Positions 1-7,963 of a DNA stretch of 15,976 nt are shown one piece after another (the first letter of the stretch is position 1; each line of letters begins with the position of its first letter). The notes under the pieces are model-generated. The model was given only the letters and a program-made list of their open reading frames with translations. It was not told the origin of the DNA and did not search any database. A program made the position numbers and the translations under genes. The DNA lies in assembly GCA_002428365.1 (NCBI GenBank), contig DIVW01000049.1:2239-18214 (forward strand), written 5' to 3'. The DNA is from Propionibacteriaceae bacterium UBA6122. GTDB taxonomy: Bacteria; Actinomycetota; Actinomycetes; Propionibacteriales; Propionibacteriaceae.

Positions 1-1837
<1,837 letters not shown>

Positions 1838-1841
<4 letters not shown>

Positions 1842-2887
1842 GACGGCTGGCGATCAAATGGGACCAGGTTCAGCTGGACGCTGACGGGAACGTCGGCGGC
1901 CACGATGCCGGGGCCACCCTGGTGCGACGGCTCCTCAACCTGTCCGACAACCCGATCCTGATCGGGCCTGGACAGCGCCGCTGCAATGGTTTCGACCTGA
2001 TGGGGGTCGACTTCGTCGAAACCGATACCACCTTGGTGGTCAACCTCGACGTGCTGGACTCCACCCGGGTGTGGCGCACCCTGCGCGAGCACGGCGAATC
2101 CCCGGCGGTGATGAACTTCCAGTGGGGGCCCACCACCAACTACGCCGATCAGGTGCCCCAGCTGATCGAAGCGCTCAGCTTCGCCCTGTTCCCGACCTTC
2201 GCCAACTCCGAGCGCACGGCACTGGCGGTGCGCGAGACCGTCCGGCGCTGGACGGTGCCAGCGGTCGCTGAGAAGGCCAAGGTGGGCTGGGCGAACCTCG
2301 GCTTCACTGTCGAACACGTTCAACCACGGCGGCAAACCGAGTTCCCGATCGTCCTCTATCCGGCGATCTACCTCTCCGAGCGAAAGCGCCCCAAGCTGTT
2401 CATGGAAATCGTGGAGAAGGTGCATCGCCAGGTGCCGCTGCGGGTCTCGATGCGGCTGCACGAATCTCATCTGGTCTCCGAACTGGCCATGACCCTGTCC
2501 CAAAAGGACTGGGTCTGGGCCGGTCCGCTCACCGCAACTCGGGTGTCCTACTGGGAGGCACTGGCCGCAACCACGGCCTTCCTGGCCACCGCCACCGAGG
2601 AGTCCTACGGTTTGGAGTACGTCGAGGCGATGGCGGCCGGTGTGGTGGGGATCCTGCCTGATACCAGCTGGGCCCGGGCCCTGGTCCCGGAGGGCTACCC
2701 CTTCTTCTGGCGGAATAGCGCCGAGGCCGAGAAGCTGCTCCTGCGGGCGGTTCGCGAGCCGGACGCCTGCCGCGCCGAGTTGGACGCGCTGGCCGGTGGC
2801 AATTTCACGGCTTGGATCGCCCGTAAGCACGACGACAACTCCTTCGAAGATGAACTCCAGCGCAAGATCAGTGAATGGTTCGGGTAA
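1838..2887 (+). CDS. GT-B fold glycosyltransferase (GT4/family 1-like), substrate unknown
   Basis: A 349-residue soluble protein with no signal peptide or membrane helix. The C-terminal half has the nucleotide-sugar-binding half-domain of GT4-type glycosyltransferases. The segment at 254-265 (EESYGLEYVEAM) carries the E-x7-E motif (Glu255/Glu263), followed by the typical AAGVVGILPD and a loop near 287-292. The N-terminal half resembles a divergent Rossmann-like acceptor domain without a motif I can name. The gene starts within the pyrophosphatase stop (ATGA), so translation is probably coupled. A GGTGAG sequence lies six bases upstream of the ATG. Stop is TAA, followed by a GC hairpin about 90 bases on. 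The family call is firm; donor, acceptor and the reason for the link to the pyrophosphatase are unknown. Confidence 0.8.
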
Positions 2888-2979
2888 TCTGCGCCGCTCC
2901 CTGATGGTCGCTCGTTCCCGGTACAACCCGTGGGTAGGCGCTGACCCCCGCAACGGATCGCATGTTCTGTACCGATGCT

Positions 2980-3011
2980 GCTGCCCGGTCCCCCGCCAGA
3001 GGCCGGGCAGC
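2980..3011 (+). terminator. GC-rich hairpin after the hppA-glycosyltransferase pair
   Basis: The arms GCTGCCCGG and CCGGGCAGC pair perfectly (2980-2988 with 3003-3011). One G-T wobble and one further C-G pair extend the stem inward, leaving a loop of about 10 bases. There is no T-run afterwards, which is common for actinobacterial terminators. It lies about 90 bases past the glycosyltransferase stop and upstream of the probable pgl promoter, so it plausibly separates the two units. Confidence 0.55.
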
Positions 3012-3047
3012 CAATCGTTGACGAGGCCCGAAACAGCCAGCTGCGGA

Positions 3048-3079
3048 TTGGACGACTCCTACCAGCAAGCAGATAGCAT
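3048..3079 (+). promoter_or_regulatory. Possible pgl promoter
   Basis: TTGGAC (3048-3053) resembles a -35 box and TAGCAT (3074-3079) fits the TAnnnT -10 pattern. The spacer is 20 bases, longer than the usual 16-18, so the pairing is weak. If the -10 box is right, transcription would start near 3086, at the edge of the dyad at 3087-3107. Confidence 0.3.
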
Positions 3080-3086
3080 GGCGGTT

Positions 3087-3107
3087 CTGGTTCGATGATC
3101 GAACCAG
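3087..3107. promoter_or_regulatory. Perfect dyad, candidate repressor operator in the pgl leader
   Basis: The arms CTGGTTCGAT (3087-3096) and ATCGAACCAG (3098-3107) are exact reverse complements around a single central G. The site ends 8 bases before the pgl ribosome binding site and follows a possible -10 box. A loop of one base is impossible in RNA, so as a hairpin it would have an 8-bp stem and a 5-base loop. No T-run follows. The position and exact symmetry suggest a dimeric DNA-binding regulator, but which one is unknown. Confidence 0.5.
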
Positions 3108-3115
3108 TAGCGGCG

Positions 3116-3123
3116 AGGTGGAG
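3116..3123 (+). promoter_or_regulatory. Ribosome binding site of pgl
   Basis: AGGTGGAG lies 8 bases before GTG 3132 and 14 bases before the in-frame ATG at 3138. The spacing favours the GTG as the start codon. Confidence 0.6.
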
Positions 3124-3131
3124 TTGACCAA

Positions 3132-3869
3132 GTGACCATGCCAATGGTGCAGGTGGTACGCCACGAGGATGCCGACGACCTCGCTGTCCGGGCCGCCAAC
3201 CGACTGCTCACCACCTTGGTAGCACTCCAGGCCGATGGGCACACCCCGCAGGTATGTCTGGCCGGTGGCCGAATTGCCATGGCGACCTACGCCGAGTTCA
3301 GCAAGCTGGTTCCGTCCTCAGACCTGGACACCTCCCGTTTGGAGTTGTGGTGGTCCGATGAGCGCTTCCTGCCCACCGAAGACCCCGAACGCAACGCGGG
3401 GCCGGCACTAGCCCTGCTCGCCAGCGCGTTCCCGATCGATCCGGCCCACACCCACCCGATGCCGAGCGCCGACGGAACCGTCGATGCCGCCGCATCAGCT
3501 GCGACCTATGCCAAGGAGTTGGGTGACACCGTCTTCGACCTCTGCCTTCTCGGGATGGGGCCGGACGGCCACGTGGCCTCGATCTTCCCTAATCACCCCT
3601 CCAGCGAGACCACCAACCAACCGGTGATCGGCGTCAGTGATGCGCCCAAGCCGCCACCGGAGCGCATTAGCCTCACGCTCGCTCGGATCAATACTTCGGC
3701 CCAGGTTTGGCTGTTGGTGCCTGGCGCTGACAAATCCGCCGCAGTGGCGCGGGCCATTGGCGGCGACACCGAACTGCCGGCCGGTCGAGTGACCGGTCGG
3801 GATCGAACCCTTTGGCTGTTGGACGAAGAATCTGCGGCCGAACTGCCCTACTTCGAGTGCAGCCTGTAG
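3132..3869 (+). CDS. pgl: 6-phosphogluconolactonase
   Basis: Cytosolic enzyme of the oxidative pentose phosphate pathway, hydrolysing 6-phosphogluconolactone to 6-phosphogluconate. The 245-residue length is normal for the SugarP isomerase-like/DevB family. Motifs in order: LAGG (43-46), WWSDERF (73-79), GMGPDGHVASIFP (141-153, with the catalytic-region His147) and PPPERISLTL (174-183). The substrate-phosphate loop usually reads GGSTP, but here it is GGRIA (45-49), a noticeable departure. The start is GTG at 3132; the ATG at 3138 is a less likely alternative. In many actinobacteria pgl follows opcA-zwf in one operon; here those genes are not in the window and pgl stands alone, facing rbpA. A dyad in the leader suggests its own regulation. 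Function is confident. Confidence 0.93.
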   Translation: MTMPMVQVVRHEDADDLAVRAANRLLTTLVALQADGHTPQVCLAGGRIAMATYAEFSKLVPSSDLDTSRLELWWSDERFLPTEDPERNAGPALALLASAFPIDPAHTHPMPSADGTVDAAASAATYAKELGDTVFDLCLLGMGPDGHVASIFPNHPSSETTNQPVIGVSDAPKPPPERISLTLARINTSAQVWLLVPGADKSAAVARAIGGDTELPAGRVTGRDRTLWLLDEESAAELPYFECSL

Positions 3870-3883
3870 CCGGTTCCGAGCAG

Positions 3884-3907
3884 GGCGCCGACGATCTCGC
3901 CGGCGCC
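3884..3907. terminator. Bidirectional hairpin between convergent pgl and rbpA
   Basis: GGCGCCG (3884-3890) pairs with CGGCGCC (3901-3907). After one mismatch, three more inner pairs are possible. It lies in the 42-base gap between the two convergent stop codons, so it can serve both transcripts. There is no long T-run on either side. Confidence 0.5.
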
Positions 3908-3911
3908 GATC

Positions 3912-4268
3912 TCAGTAAATGACTTCGCCGGACGCGCGCCGAGCGCGCAACGACTCCAATGCCTCGGCCAGGATCGCCACCGCTTCATCATCGGTGCGGC
4001 GTTCCTTCACGTAGGCCAGGTGGGTCTTGTAAGGCTGGATCTTCGGCGGCGGCGGCGGATTCTCCGAATCCAGGTTCGCCGGAAGACCACAACGCGGACA
4101 ATCCCAAGTTTCTGGAACTACCGCTTCAGCTGCGAAGGCCGGACGAGTCTCGTGCCGGTTCGCGCAGAAATAGGAGACATAAAGACGAGGGGCCGCGTCA
4201 CCGCGTTCGGCCTCGCCCATCGGCCCAGCACCGACCCTGCTGCCCCGGATGGCACTACCACCAACCAA
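3912..4268 (-). CDS. rbpA: RNA polymerase-binding protein RbpA
   Basis: Actinobacterial transcription factor that binds RNA polymerase and the principal sigma factor and stabilises the open complex. The 118-residue protein shows the family layout: N-terminal tail with GGSAIRGSRVGAG (3-15), a core domain with a zinc-ribbon set (Cys35, His39, Cys57, Cys60 in CPRC), a proline-rich linker (PPPPP, 71-75), and the sigma-interaction domain (about 82-111, THLAYVKERR onward). The start is TTG at 4268: AAGGGAG lies 7 bases upstream and no other start codon fits the conserved N terminus. It lies 33 bases after secG and could be read through from it. A possible separate promoter with a dyad overlaps the secG end. 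It converges with pgl. Identity is confident. Confidence 0.93.
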   Translation of the reverse strand: MVGGSAIRGSRVGAGPMGEAERGDAAPRLYVSYFCANRHETRPAFAAEAVVPETWDCPRCGLPANLDSENPPPPPKIQPYKTHLAYVKERRTDDEAVAILAEALESLRARRASGEVIY

Positions 4269-4275
4269 CTGAGTG

Positions 4276-4282
4276 CTCCCTT
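4276..4282 (-). promoter_or_regulatory. Ribosome binding site fixing the rbpA TTG start
   Basis: On the minus strand AAGGGAG stands 7 bases before TTG 4268. The spacing is good, and no in-frame ATG or GTG lies near enough to replace the TTG. Confidence 0.7.
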
Positions 4283-4309
4283 ATAAAGTTGAGGCCAGGC
4301 CTCATCCAA
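4280..4309 (-). promoter_or_regulatory. Possible rbpA promoter with a perfect dyad in its spacer
   Basis: On the minus strand TTGGAT (4304-4309) and TATAAG (4280-4285) are 18 bases apart, a promoter-like pair. The spacer and the edge of the -35 hold the exact dyad TGAGGCC-T-GGCCTCA (4290-4304), whose first three bases are the secG stop codon. The predicted transcript would start only a few bases before the rbpA start codon, leaving the ribosome binding site poorly placed. The dyad may therefore instead be a small intercistronic hairpin (6-bp stem, 3-base loop). Confidence 0.35.
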
Positions 4310-4580
4310 GCGTCCCGAGTTCGGGAAAGTACCGATACAACACCAGCAGACCGATAATGGCGGCCAACCAGAGCACCCCAATGATGATGGTCAGTCGGTC
4401 CAGATTCCGCTCCGCCACCGAGGTGCCACCCATCCCGGTGGACATGCCGCCACCGAACAGGTCGGACATGCCACCACCGCGGCTCTTGTGGAGCAGGATG
4501 AATAGAGCAAGCACGATGCTGGTAAGGATGAGCACCACCGAGAGGGTCATGATCGGCCAGGTCATCGTTAGTGCAATCAC
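4302..4580 (-). CDS. secG: Preprotein translocase subunit SecG
   Basis: Small membrane subunit of the SecYEG protein-export channel. The 92-residue protein has two hydrophobic helices (about 9-30 and 62-84). They are joined by the glycine-rich loop typical of SecG, including HKSRGGGMSDLFGGG (31-45). The GTG start at 4580 is supported by AGGA 8 bases upstream; an internal ATG at codon 6 is less well placed. It follows tpiA after a 175-base gap with two hairpins and no clear promoter that I could identify. The linkage gap-pgk-tpiA-secG is common in Gram-positive bacteria. The stop codon TGA is part of a dyad leading into rbpA. Confidence 0.92.
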   Translation of the reverse strand: MIALTMTWPIMTLSVVLILTSIVLALFILLHKSRGGGMSDLFGGGMSTGMGGTSVAERNLDRLTIIIGVLWLAAIIGLLVLYRYFPELGTLG

Positions 4581-4651
4581 GTCGAGAATCCTAACTCAGG
4601 TTACCCCGATCGGCCGAAACGCCTCTCGGATCCAGCCAAGTATCGGCCAAA

Positions 4652-4667
4652 CGCCCCGACTGGGGCG
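4652..4667. terminator. Small GC hairpin between tpiA and secG
   Basis: CGCCCC (4652-4657) and GGGGCG (4662-4667) form a 6-bp stem with a 4-base loop. It is the second structured element after the end of tpiA. No T-run follows in either direction. Confidence 0.35.
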
Positions 4668-4695
4668 CCCGCCGACTCGGCTCTGTGGCCGAGGT

Positions 4696-4739
4696 GGCCG
4701 GCCCCGTGGTAACCGCAGCGCGGTTCGGCGAGGCCGGCC
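4696..4739. terminator. Nested hairpin after tpiA, likely end of the gap-pgk-tpiA transcript
   Basis: The outer arms are GGCCGGCC (4696-4703) and GGCCGGCC (4732-4739). Inside them AACCGC (4711-4716) pairs with GCGGTT (4720-4725). The structure starts 16 bases after the tpiA stop on the minus strand. The arms are self-complementary, so it could also act on the other strand. It may cause termination or only 3'-end protection, since secG lies further on in the same direction. Confidence 0.5.
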
Positions 4740-4755
4740 CTGGCCCAAGCGGCGT

Positions 4756-5541
4756 TCAGCCGTTGACGGAATAGAACATCACAATCTTGGCGAACTCGTC
4801 GGCGTTGAGGCTTGCGCCACCGACCAGAGCGCCGTCCACATCAGGCTTAGCCATGATCTCGACCACATTGCTGGCCTTGACCGAGCCGCCGTACTGGATC
4901 CGGACGGCCTCAGCTGCAACCGCGCCAAAGGCCTCGGCCACATAGCTGCGGATCGCGCCACACACTTCCTGGGCATCCTCAGGGGTCGCCACCTCGCCCG
5001 TGCCGATCGCCCACACCGGTTCGTAGGCAATCACTGCCGCCGCCACCTGTTCGGCGCTCAGCGGGGCCAGACAGTCCTTCACCTGAGCCAGGACGTGCGG
5101 CACGTGGATGCCCTCTTTGCGGATCTCCAGCACTTCGCCACAGCAGATGATCGGCGTCATGCCGGCAGCAAAGACGGCCTTGGCCTTCTCCCCGATGAGT
5201 GCATCGGTTTCACCGTGGTACTCCCGGCGCTCCGAATGGCCCACCACCACGTAGGCGCAGTTGAGCTTGGCCAGCATCTCGGCCGAGATTTCGCCGGTGT
5301 AGGCGCCACCGGCGTGCACCGACACGTCCTGGGCCCCCCACTTCAGCGGCAGCTTGTCGCCTTCGATGATGGTCTGCACCGAGCGCAGGTCGGTAAACGG
5401 GACGATTACCGCCGCCTCCGACTTGGTCTCGTCGTAGCGGACGTCCTTCAACGTCCAGGCCAGCTTCTGCACCAGACCGGTGGCCTCAACATGGTTGAGG
5501 TTCATCTTCCAGTTGCCAGCCATCAGCGGTGTGCGTGCCAT
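4756..5541 (-). CDS. tpiA: Triosephosphate isomerase
   Basis: Cytosolic glycolytic enzyme interconverting dihydroxyacetone phosphate and glyceraldehyde 3-phosphate. The 261-residue TIM barrel has all key residues: Asn10 and Lys12 in MAGNWKMN, His102 in VVVGHSERR, and Glu174 in AYEPVWAIGTG (172-182). Phosphate-binding YGGS (217-220) and the GALVGGASL loop (237-245) are also present. The same frame stays open far upstream, but that extension reads antisense-like sequence inside pgk. The ATG at 5541 begins the conserved N terminus, so it is the start. Only one base separates it from the pgk stop (TGA-C-ATG), indicating translational coupling. A strong nested hairpin follows the stop. Identity is certain. 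Confidence 0.97.
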   Translation of the reverse strand: MARTPLMAGNWKMNLNHVEATGLVQKLAWTLKDVRYDETKSEAAVIVPFTDLRSVQTIIEGDKLPLKWGAQDVSVHAGGAYTGEISAEMLAKLNCAYVVVGHSERREYHGETDALIGEKAKAVFAAGMTPIICCGEVLEIRKEGIHVPHVLAQVKDCLAPLSAEQVAAAVIAYEPVWAIGTGEVATPEDAQEVCGAIRSYVAEAFGAVAAEAVRIQYGGSVKASNVVEIMAKPDVDGALVGGASLNADEFAKIVMFYSVNG

Positions 5542-5542
5542 G

Positions 5543-6739
5543 TCAGTTCCCCACTTCCAGTACGGCCAGGCCGGGCAGTTCTTTGCCCTCCAGGTATTCC
5601 AGAGACGCGCCGCCGCCGGTCGAGATGTGACCGAAGGCTTCATCGGCAAAGCCGAGCTGACGCACGGCCGCGGCCGAATCGCCGCCACCGACCACGGTGA
5701 AGCCCGCAGTTTCGGTGAGGGCCTTGGCGACCGCCTCGGTGCCAGCTGCGAACAGCTCCATCTCGAACACGCCCATCGGCCCGTTCCAGAAGATGGTCTT
5801 GGCGCCGTGGATCGCCGCAGCGAACGCCGCTCGGGTATCCGGGCCAATGTCCAGGCCCATCTGATCTGCCGGGATCGCGTCCGCCGCGACCACCGTAGCC
5901 GGACCCTCGGGCCCGAACGCCGGCGAAACCACCACATCGGTTGGCAGCAGGAGTTGCTTGCCCAACCCTTCGGCCTGGGTCAGGTAGCCGGCGACCGCTT
6001 CGACCTTTTCGGCGTCCAACAGCGAGGTGCCCACCTCGTAGCCCTTCGACTTCAGGAAGGTGTAGGCCATTCCACCGCCGACGATGAGCGTGTCTGCGGC
6101 CTGCAGCAGGTTGTCGATGACGGCCAACTTGTCGGCCACCTTCGCCCCGCCCAGCACCACGACGTAGGGACGCTCAGGGGTGACGGTCAGCTTCTTCAGC
6201 ACCTCCACCTCTTTGGCCACCAGGTAGCCCGCGGCGTTGGGCAACAGCTTGGCCACGTCGTAGACGGAGGCCTGCTTGCGGTGCACCACACCGAAGCCGT
6301 CGGAGACGAAGACGTCGCCGAGGGCTGCGTACTTGGCGGCTAGCGCAGCGCGCTCAGCTTCATCCTTGGATTCTTCTGCCGGTTCGTAGCGCACATTTTC
6401 CAACAGCGCGATTTCACCGTCAGCCAGTGCTGCCACCGTAGCCTGGGCACTCTCGCCGACGACGTCGCCAGCAAGGGACACCTGCGAACCGAGCAGCTCG
6501 GCAAGGCGCTTGGCCACCGGAGCCAACGAATACTCCGGCTTGACCTTGCCCTTGGGACGGCCCAGGTGAGCCATCACGACCACCTTGGCGCCGCCATCGC
6601 GGAGCTTGGTCAGGGTCGGCAGCGCCGCCTTGATGCGACCATCATCGGTGATGGTCTCGCCGTCCAGCGGCACATTGAAATCACAGCGGATCAGTACCCG
6701 CTGGCCACGCAGGTCTCCGAGATCGTCAACAGACTTCAC
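5543..6739 (-). CDS. pgk: Phosphoglycerate kinase
   Basis: Transfers the acyl phosphate of 1,3-bisphosphoglycerate to ADP, making ATP in glycolysis. The 398-residue length is usual. Visible motifs are RCDFNVP (18-24), the substrate-binding AHLGRPKG (57-64), LLENVRY (111-117), the GGAKVADK hinge/nucleotide region, FWNGPMGVFE in the C-terminal domain, and GGGDSAAAV plus ISTGGGASLEYLEG near the end. The start is GTG at 6739, preceded by AAGG 8 bases away. It follows gap after a 97-base spacer that carries a GC hairpin, and it is immediately followed by tpiA. Nothing unusual in the protein. Expected to be transcribed with gap and tpiA. Confidence 0.97.
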   Translation of the reverse strand: MKSVDDLGDLRGQRVLIRCDFNVPLDGETITDDGRIKAALPTLTKLRDGGAKVVVMAHLGRPKGKVKPEYSLAPVAKRLAELLGSQVSLAGDVVGESAQATVAALADGEIALLENVRYEPAEESKDEAERAALAAKYAALGDVFVSDGFGVVHRKQASVYDVAKLLPNAAGYLVAKEVEVLKKLTVTPERPYVVVLGGAKVADKLAVIDNLLQAADTLIVGGGMAYTFLKSKGYEVGTSLLDAEKVEAVAGYLTQAEGLGKQLLLPTDVVVSPAFGPEGPATVVAADAIPADQMGLDIGPDTRAAFAAAIHGAKTIFWNGPMGVFEMELFAAGTEAVAKALTETAGFTVVGGGDSAAAVRQLGFADEAFGHISTGGGASLEYLEGKELPGLAVLEVGN

Positions 6740-6778
6740 GAGTCCAGCCTTTCTCTATTTTTGGGCTTGAGCCACGCC

Positions 6779-6808
6779 GGGCCGACCCGCGAATCCGCGA
6801 GCCGGCCC
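6779..6808. terminator. Intercistronic GC hairpin between gap and pgk
   Basis: GGGCCG (6779-6784) pairs with CGGCCC (6803-6808) and CGCG (6788-6791) with CGCG (6796-6799). Two mismatches interrupt the stem and the tip holds four to six bases. In the minus-strand direction it is not followed by a T-run, so it fits a partial terminator or an mRNA processing/stability element separating gap from pgk. On the plus strand a short TTTT follows about 12 bases on, but no plus-strand gene ends here. Confidence 0.45.
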
Positions 6809-6836
6809 AGTCGTGAGTGTTTTGGGTTAAAAGGGG

Positions 6837-7841
6837 TCAGAGCTTCGAGCCCACCAGCACGGTCAGGTCGACCAGCCGGTTGGAGTAGCCCCACTCGTTG
6901 TCATACCAGGCAACGACCTTCACCTGGTTGCCAATGACCTTGGTCAGCGGCGCATCGAAGATGCTGGACAGCGGGTAGGTCTCGATGTCCTTGCTGACGA
7001 TCGGATCAGTGTTGTACTCCAGGATGCCCTTCAGGGGGCCCTCGGCAGCAGCCTTGACGATCGCGTTGATCTCCTCGACGGTGGTCTCGCGAGCGGCCTC
7101 GAAGCTGAGGTCAACGACCGAGCCGGTGGCAATCGGCACCCGCAGCGCGTAGCCGTCCAGTTTGCCCTTCAACTCCGGCAACACCAGGGCGACAGCCTTG
7201 GCTGCACCGGTGGTGGTCGGGACGATGTTCAGCGCAGCAGCGCGAGCGCGACGCAGATCCGAATGCGGGGCGTCCTGCAGGTTCTGGTCCTGGGTGTAGG
7301 CGTGAATAGTAGTCATCAGGCCTTTGACGATGCCAATGCCGTCGTTCAACGCCTTGGCCATCGGGGCCAGGCAGTTGGTGGTGCAGGAGGCGTTGGAAAT
7401 GATGTTGTGCGCCGCGGGGTCATACAACTCGTCGTTCACACCCATCACGATGGTGATGTCTTCGTTCTTGGCCGGTGCCGAGATCAGCACCTTCTTCGCG
7501 CCCGCATCGAGGTGGGCCTTGGCCTTGGTGGCGTCAGTGAAGAATCCGGTCGACTCAATCACAATGTCGACGCCGAGCTCGCCCCAGGGCAGATTGGCCG
7601 GATCACGCTCGGCGAACGCCTTGATCTCCTTGCCGTCCACGTAGAGCGCGGTCTCGTCTGCAGTGACTGCACCGGGGAAGCGCCCCAGGATCGAGTCGTA
7701 CTTCAGCAGATTGGCCAGAGTCTTGTTGTCGGTCAGATCGTTGACTGCGACTACTTCGAGGTCAGCGCCGGCGGCGACCATTGCGCGGAAGTAGTTGCGG
7801 CCGATTCGTCCGAAGCCGTTGATGCCTACCTTGACGGTCAT
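6837..7841 (-). CDS. gap: Glyceraldehyde-3-phosphate dehydrogenase, type I
   Basis: NAD-dependent glycolytic enzyme making 1,3-bisphosphoglycerate. The 334-residue protein begins with the Rossmann motif INGFGRIGR (7-15). Asp35 in VNDLTD is the residue that favours NAD over NADP. The catalytic Cys153 is in SNASCTTNC (149-157) and His180 in TIHAYTQDQ. The C-terminal WYDNEWGYSNR is intact. The start ATG at 7841 has a strong GAAGGAGA ribosome binding site about 10 bases upstream. The 121-base gap to whiA holds a dyad directly after the whiA stop and a TAGGGT that could be a -10 box (minus strand, 7911-7916), without a recognisable -35. Probably the first gene of a gap-pgk-tpiA operon with possible read-through from whiA. 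Confidence 0.97.
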   Translation of the reverse strand: MTVKVGINGFGRIGRNYFRAMVAAGADLEVVAVNDLTDNKTLANLLKYDSILGRFPGAVTADETALYVDGKEIKAFAERDPANLPWGELGVDIVIESTGFFTDATKAKAHLDAGAKKVLISAPAKNEDITIVMGVNDELYDPAAHNIISNASCTTNCLAPMAKALNDGIGIVKGLMTTIHAYTQDQNLQDAPHSDLRRARAAALNIVPTTTGAAKAVALVLPELKGKLDGYALRVPIATGSVVDLSFEAARETTVEEINAIVKAAAEGPLKGILEYNTDPIVSKDIETYPLSSIFDAPLTKVIGNQVKVVAWYDNEWGYSNRLVDLTVLVGSKL

Positions 7842-7948
7842 ATCGAGTAAATCTCCTTCGGTTTACGTTGTCCCGGTGGCGCAGGAGGCGGCCCAACCAG
7901 ATACGTCCCTACCCTACCGGCTTGAGCGAGGACCGCTTGGTTTCCGCA

Positions 7949-7963
7949 AACCGTCTTACGGTT
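7949..7963. promoter_or_regulatory. Dyad at the whiA stop, upstream of gap
   Basis: On the minus strand AACCGT and ACGGTT are exact reverse complements separated by AAG. The first base of the dyad is the last base of the whiA TGA. As RNA this is a 6-bp hairpin with a 3-base loop and no T-run. As DNA it could be an operator about 110 bases upstream of the gap start codon. Role undecided. Confidence 0.3.

Noticed and set aside
3087..3107. LexA/SOS box or tRNA T-loop
   Set aside because: The half-sites are in the order GTTC...GAAC, the reverse of the SOS consensus, and no tRNA fold surrounds the GGTTCGA.
2888..3131. Riboswitch or small RNA gene upstream of pgl
   Set aside because: Only a terminator-like hairpin and a short dyad are visible; no recognisable riboswitch architecture.
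4273..5700. 475-codon plus-strand open frame across secG, the spacer and tpiA
   Set aside because: Arg/Pro/His-rich translation without recognisable domains; the opposite strand encodes SecG and a complete triosephosphate isomerase.
5542..5937. Upstream extension of the tpiA frame by 132 codons
   Set aside because: It lies wholly inside pgk, is Arg/Ser-rich, and precedes the canonical isomerase N terminus MARTPLMAGNWKMN at 5541.
5480..6343. 287-codon plus-strand open frame opposite pgk
   Set aside because: A shadow of pgk with low-complexity composition and no supporting motif.
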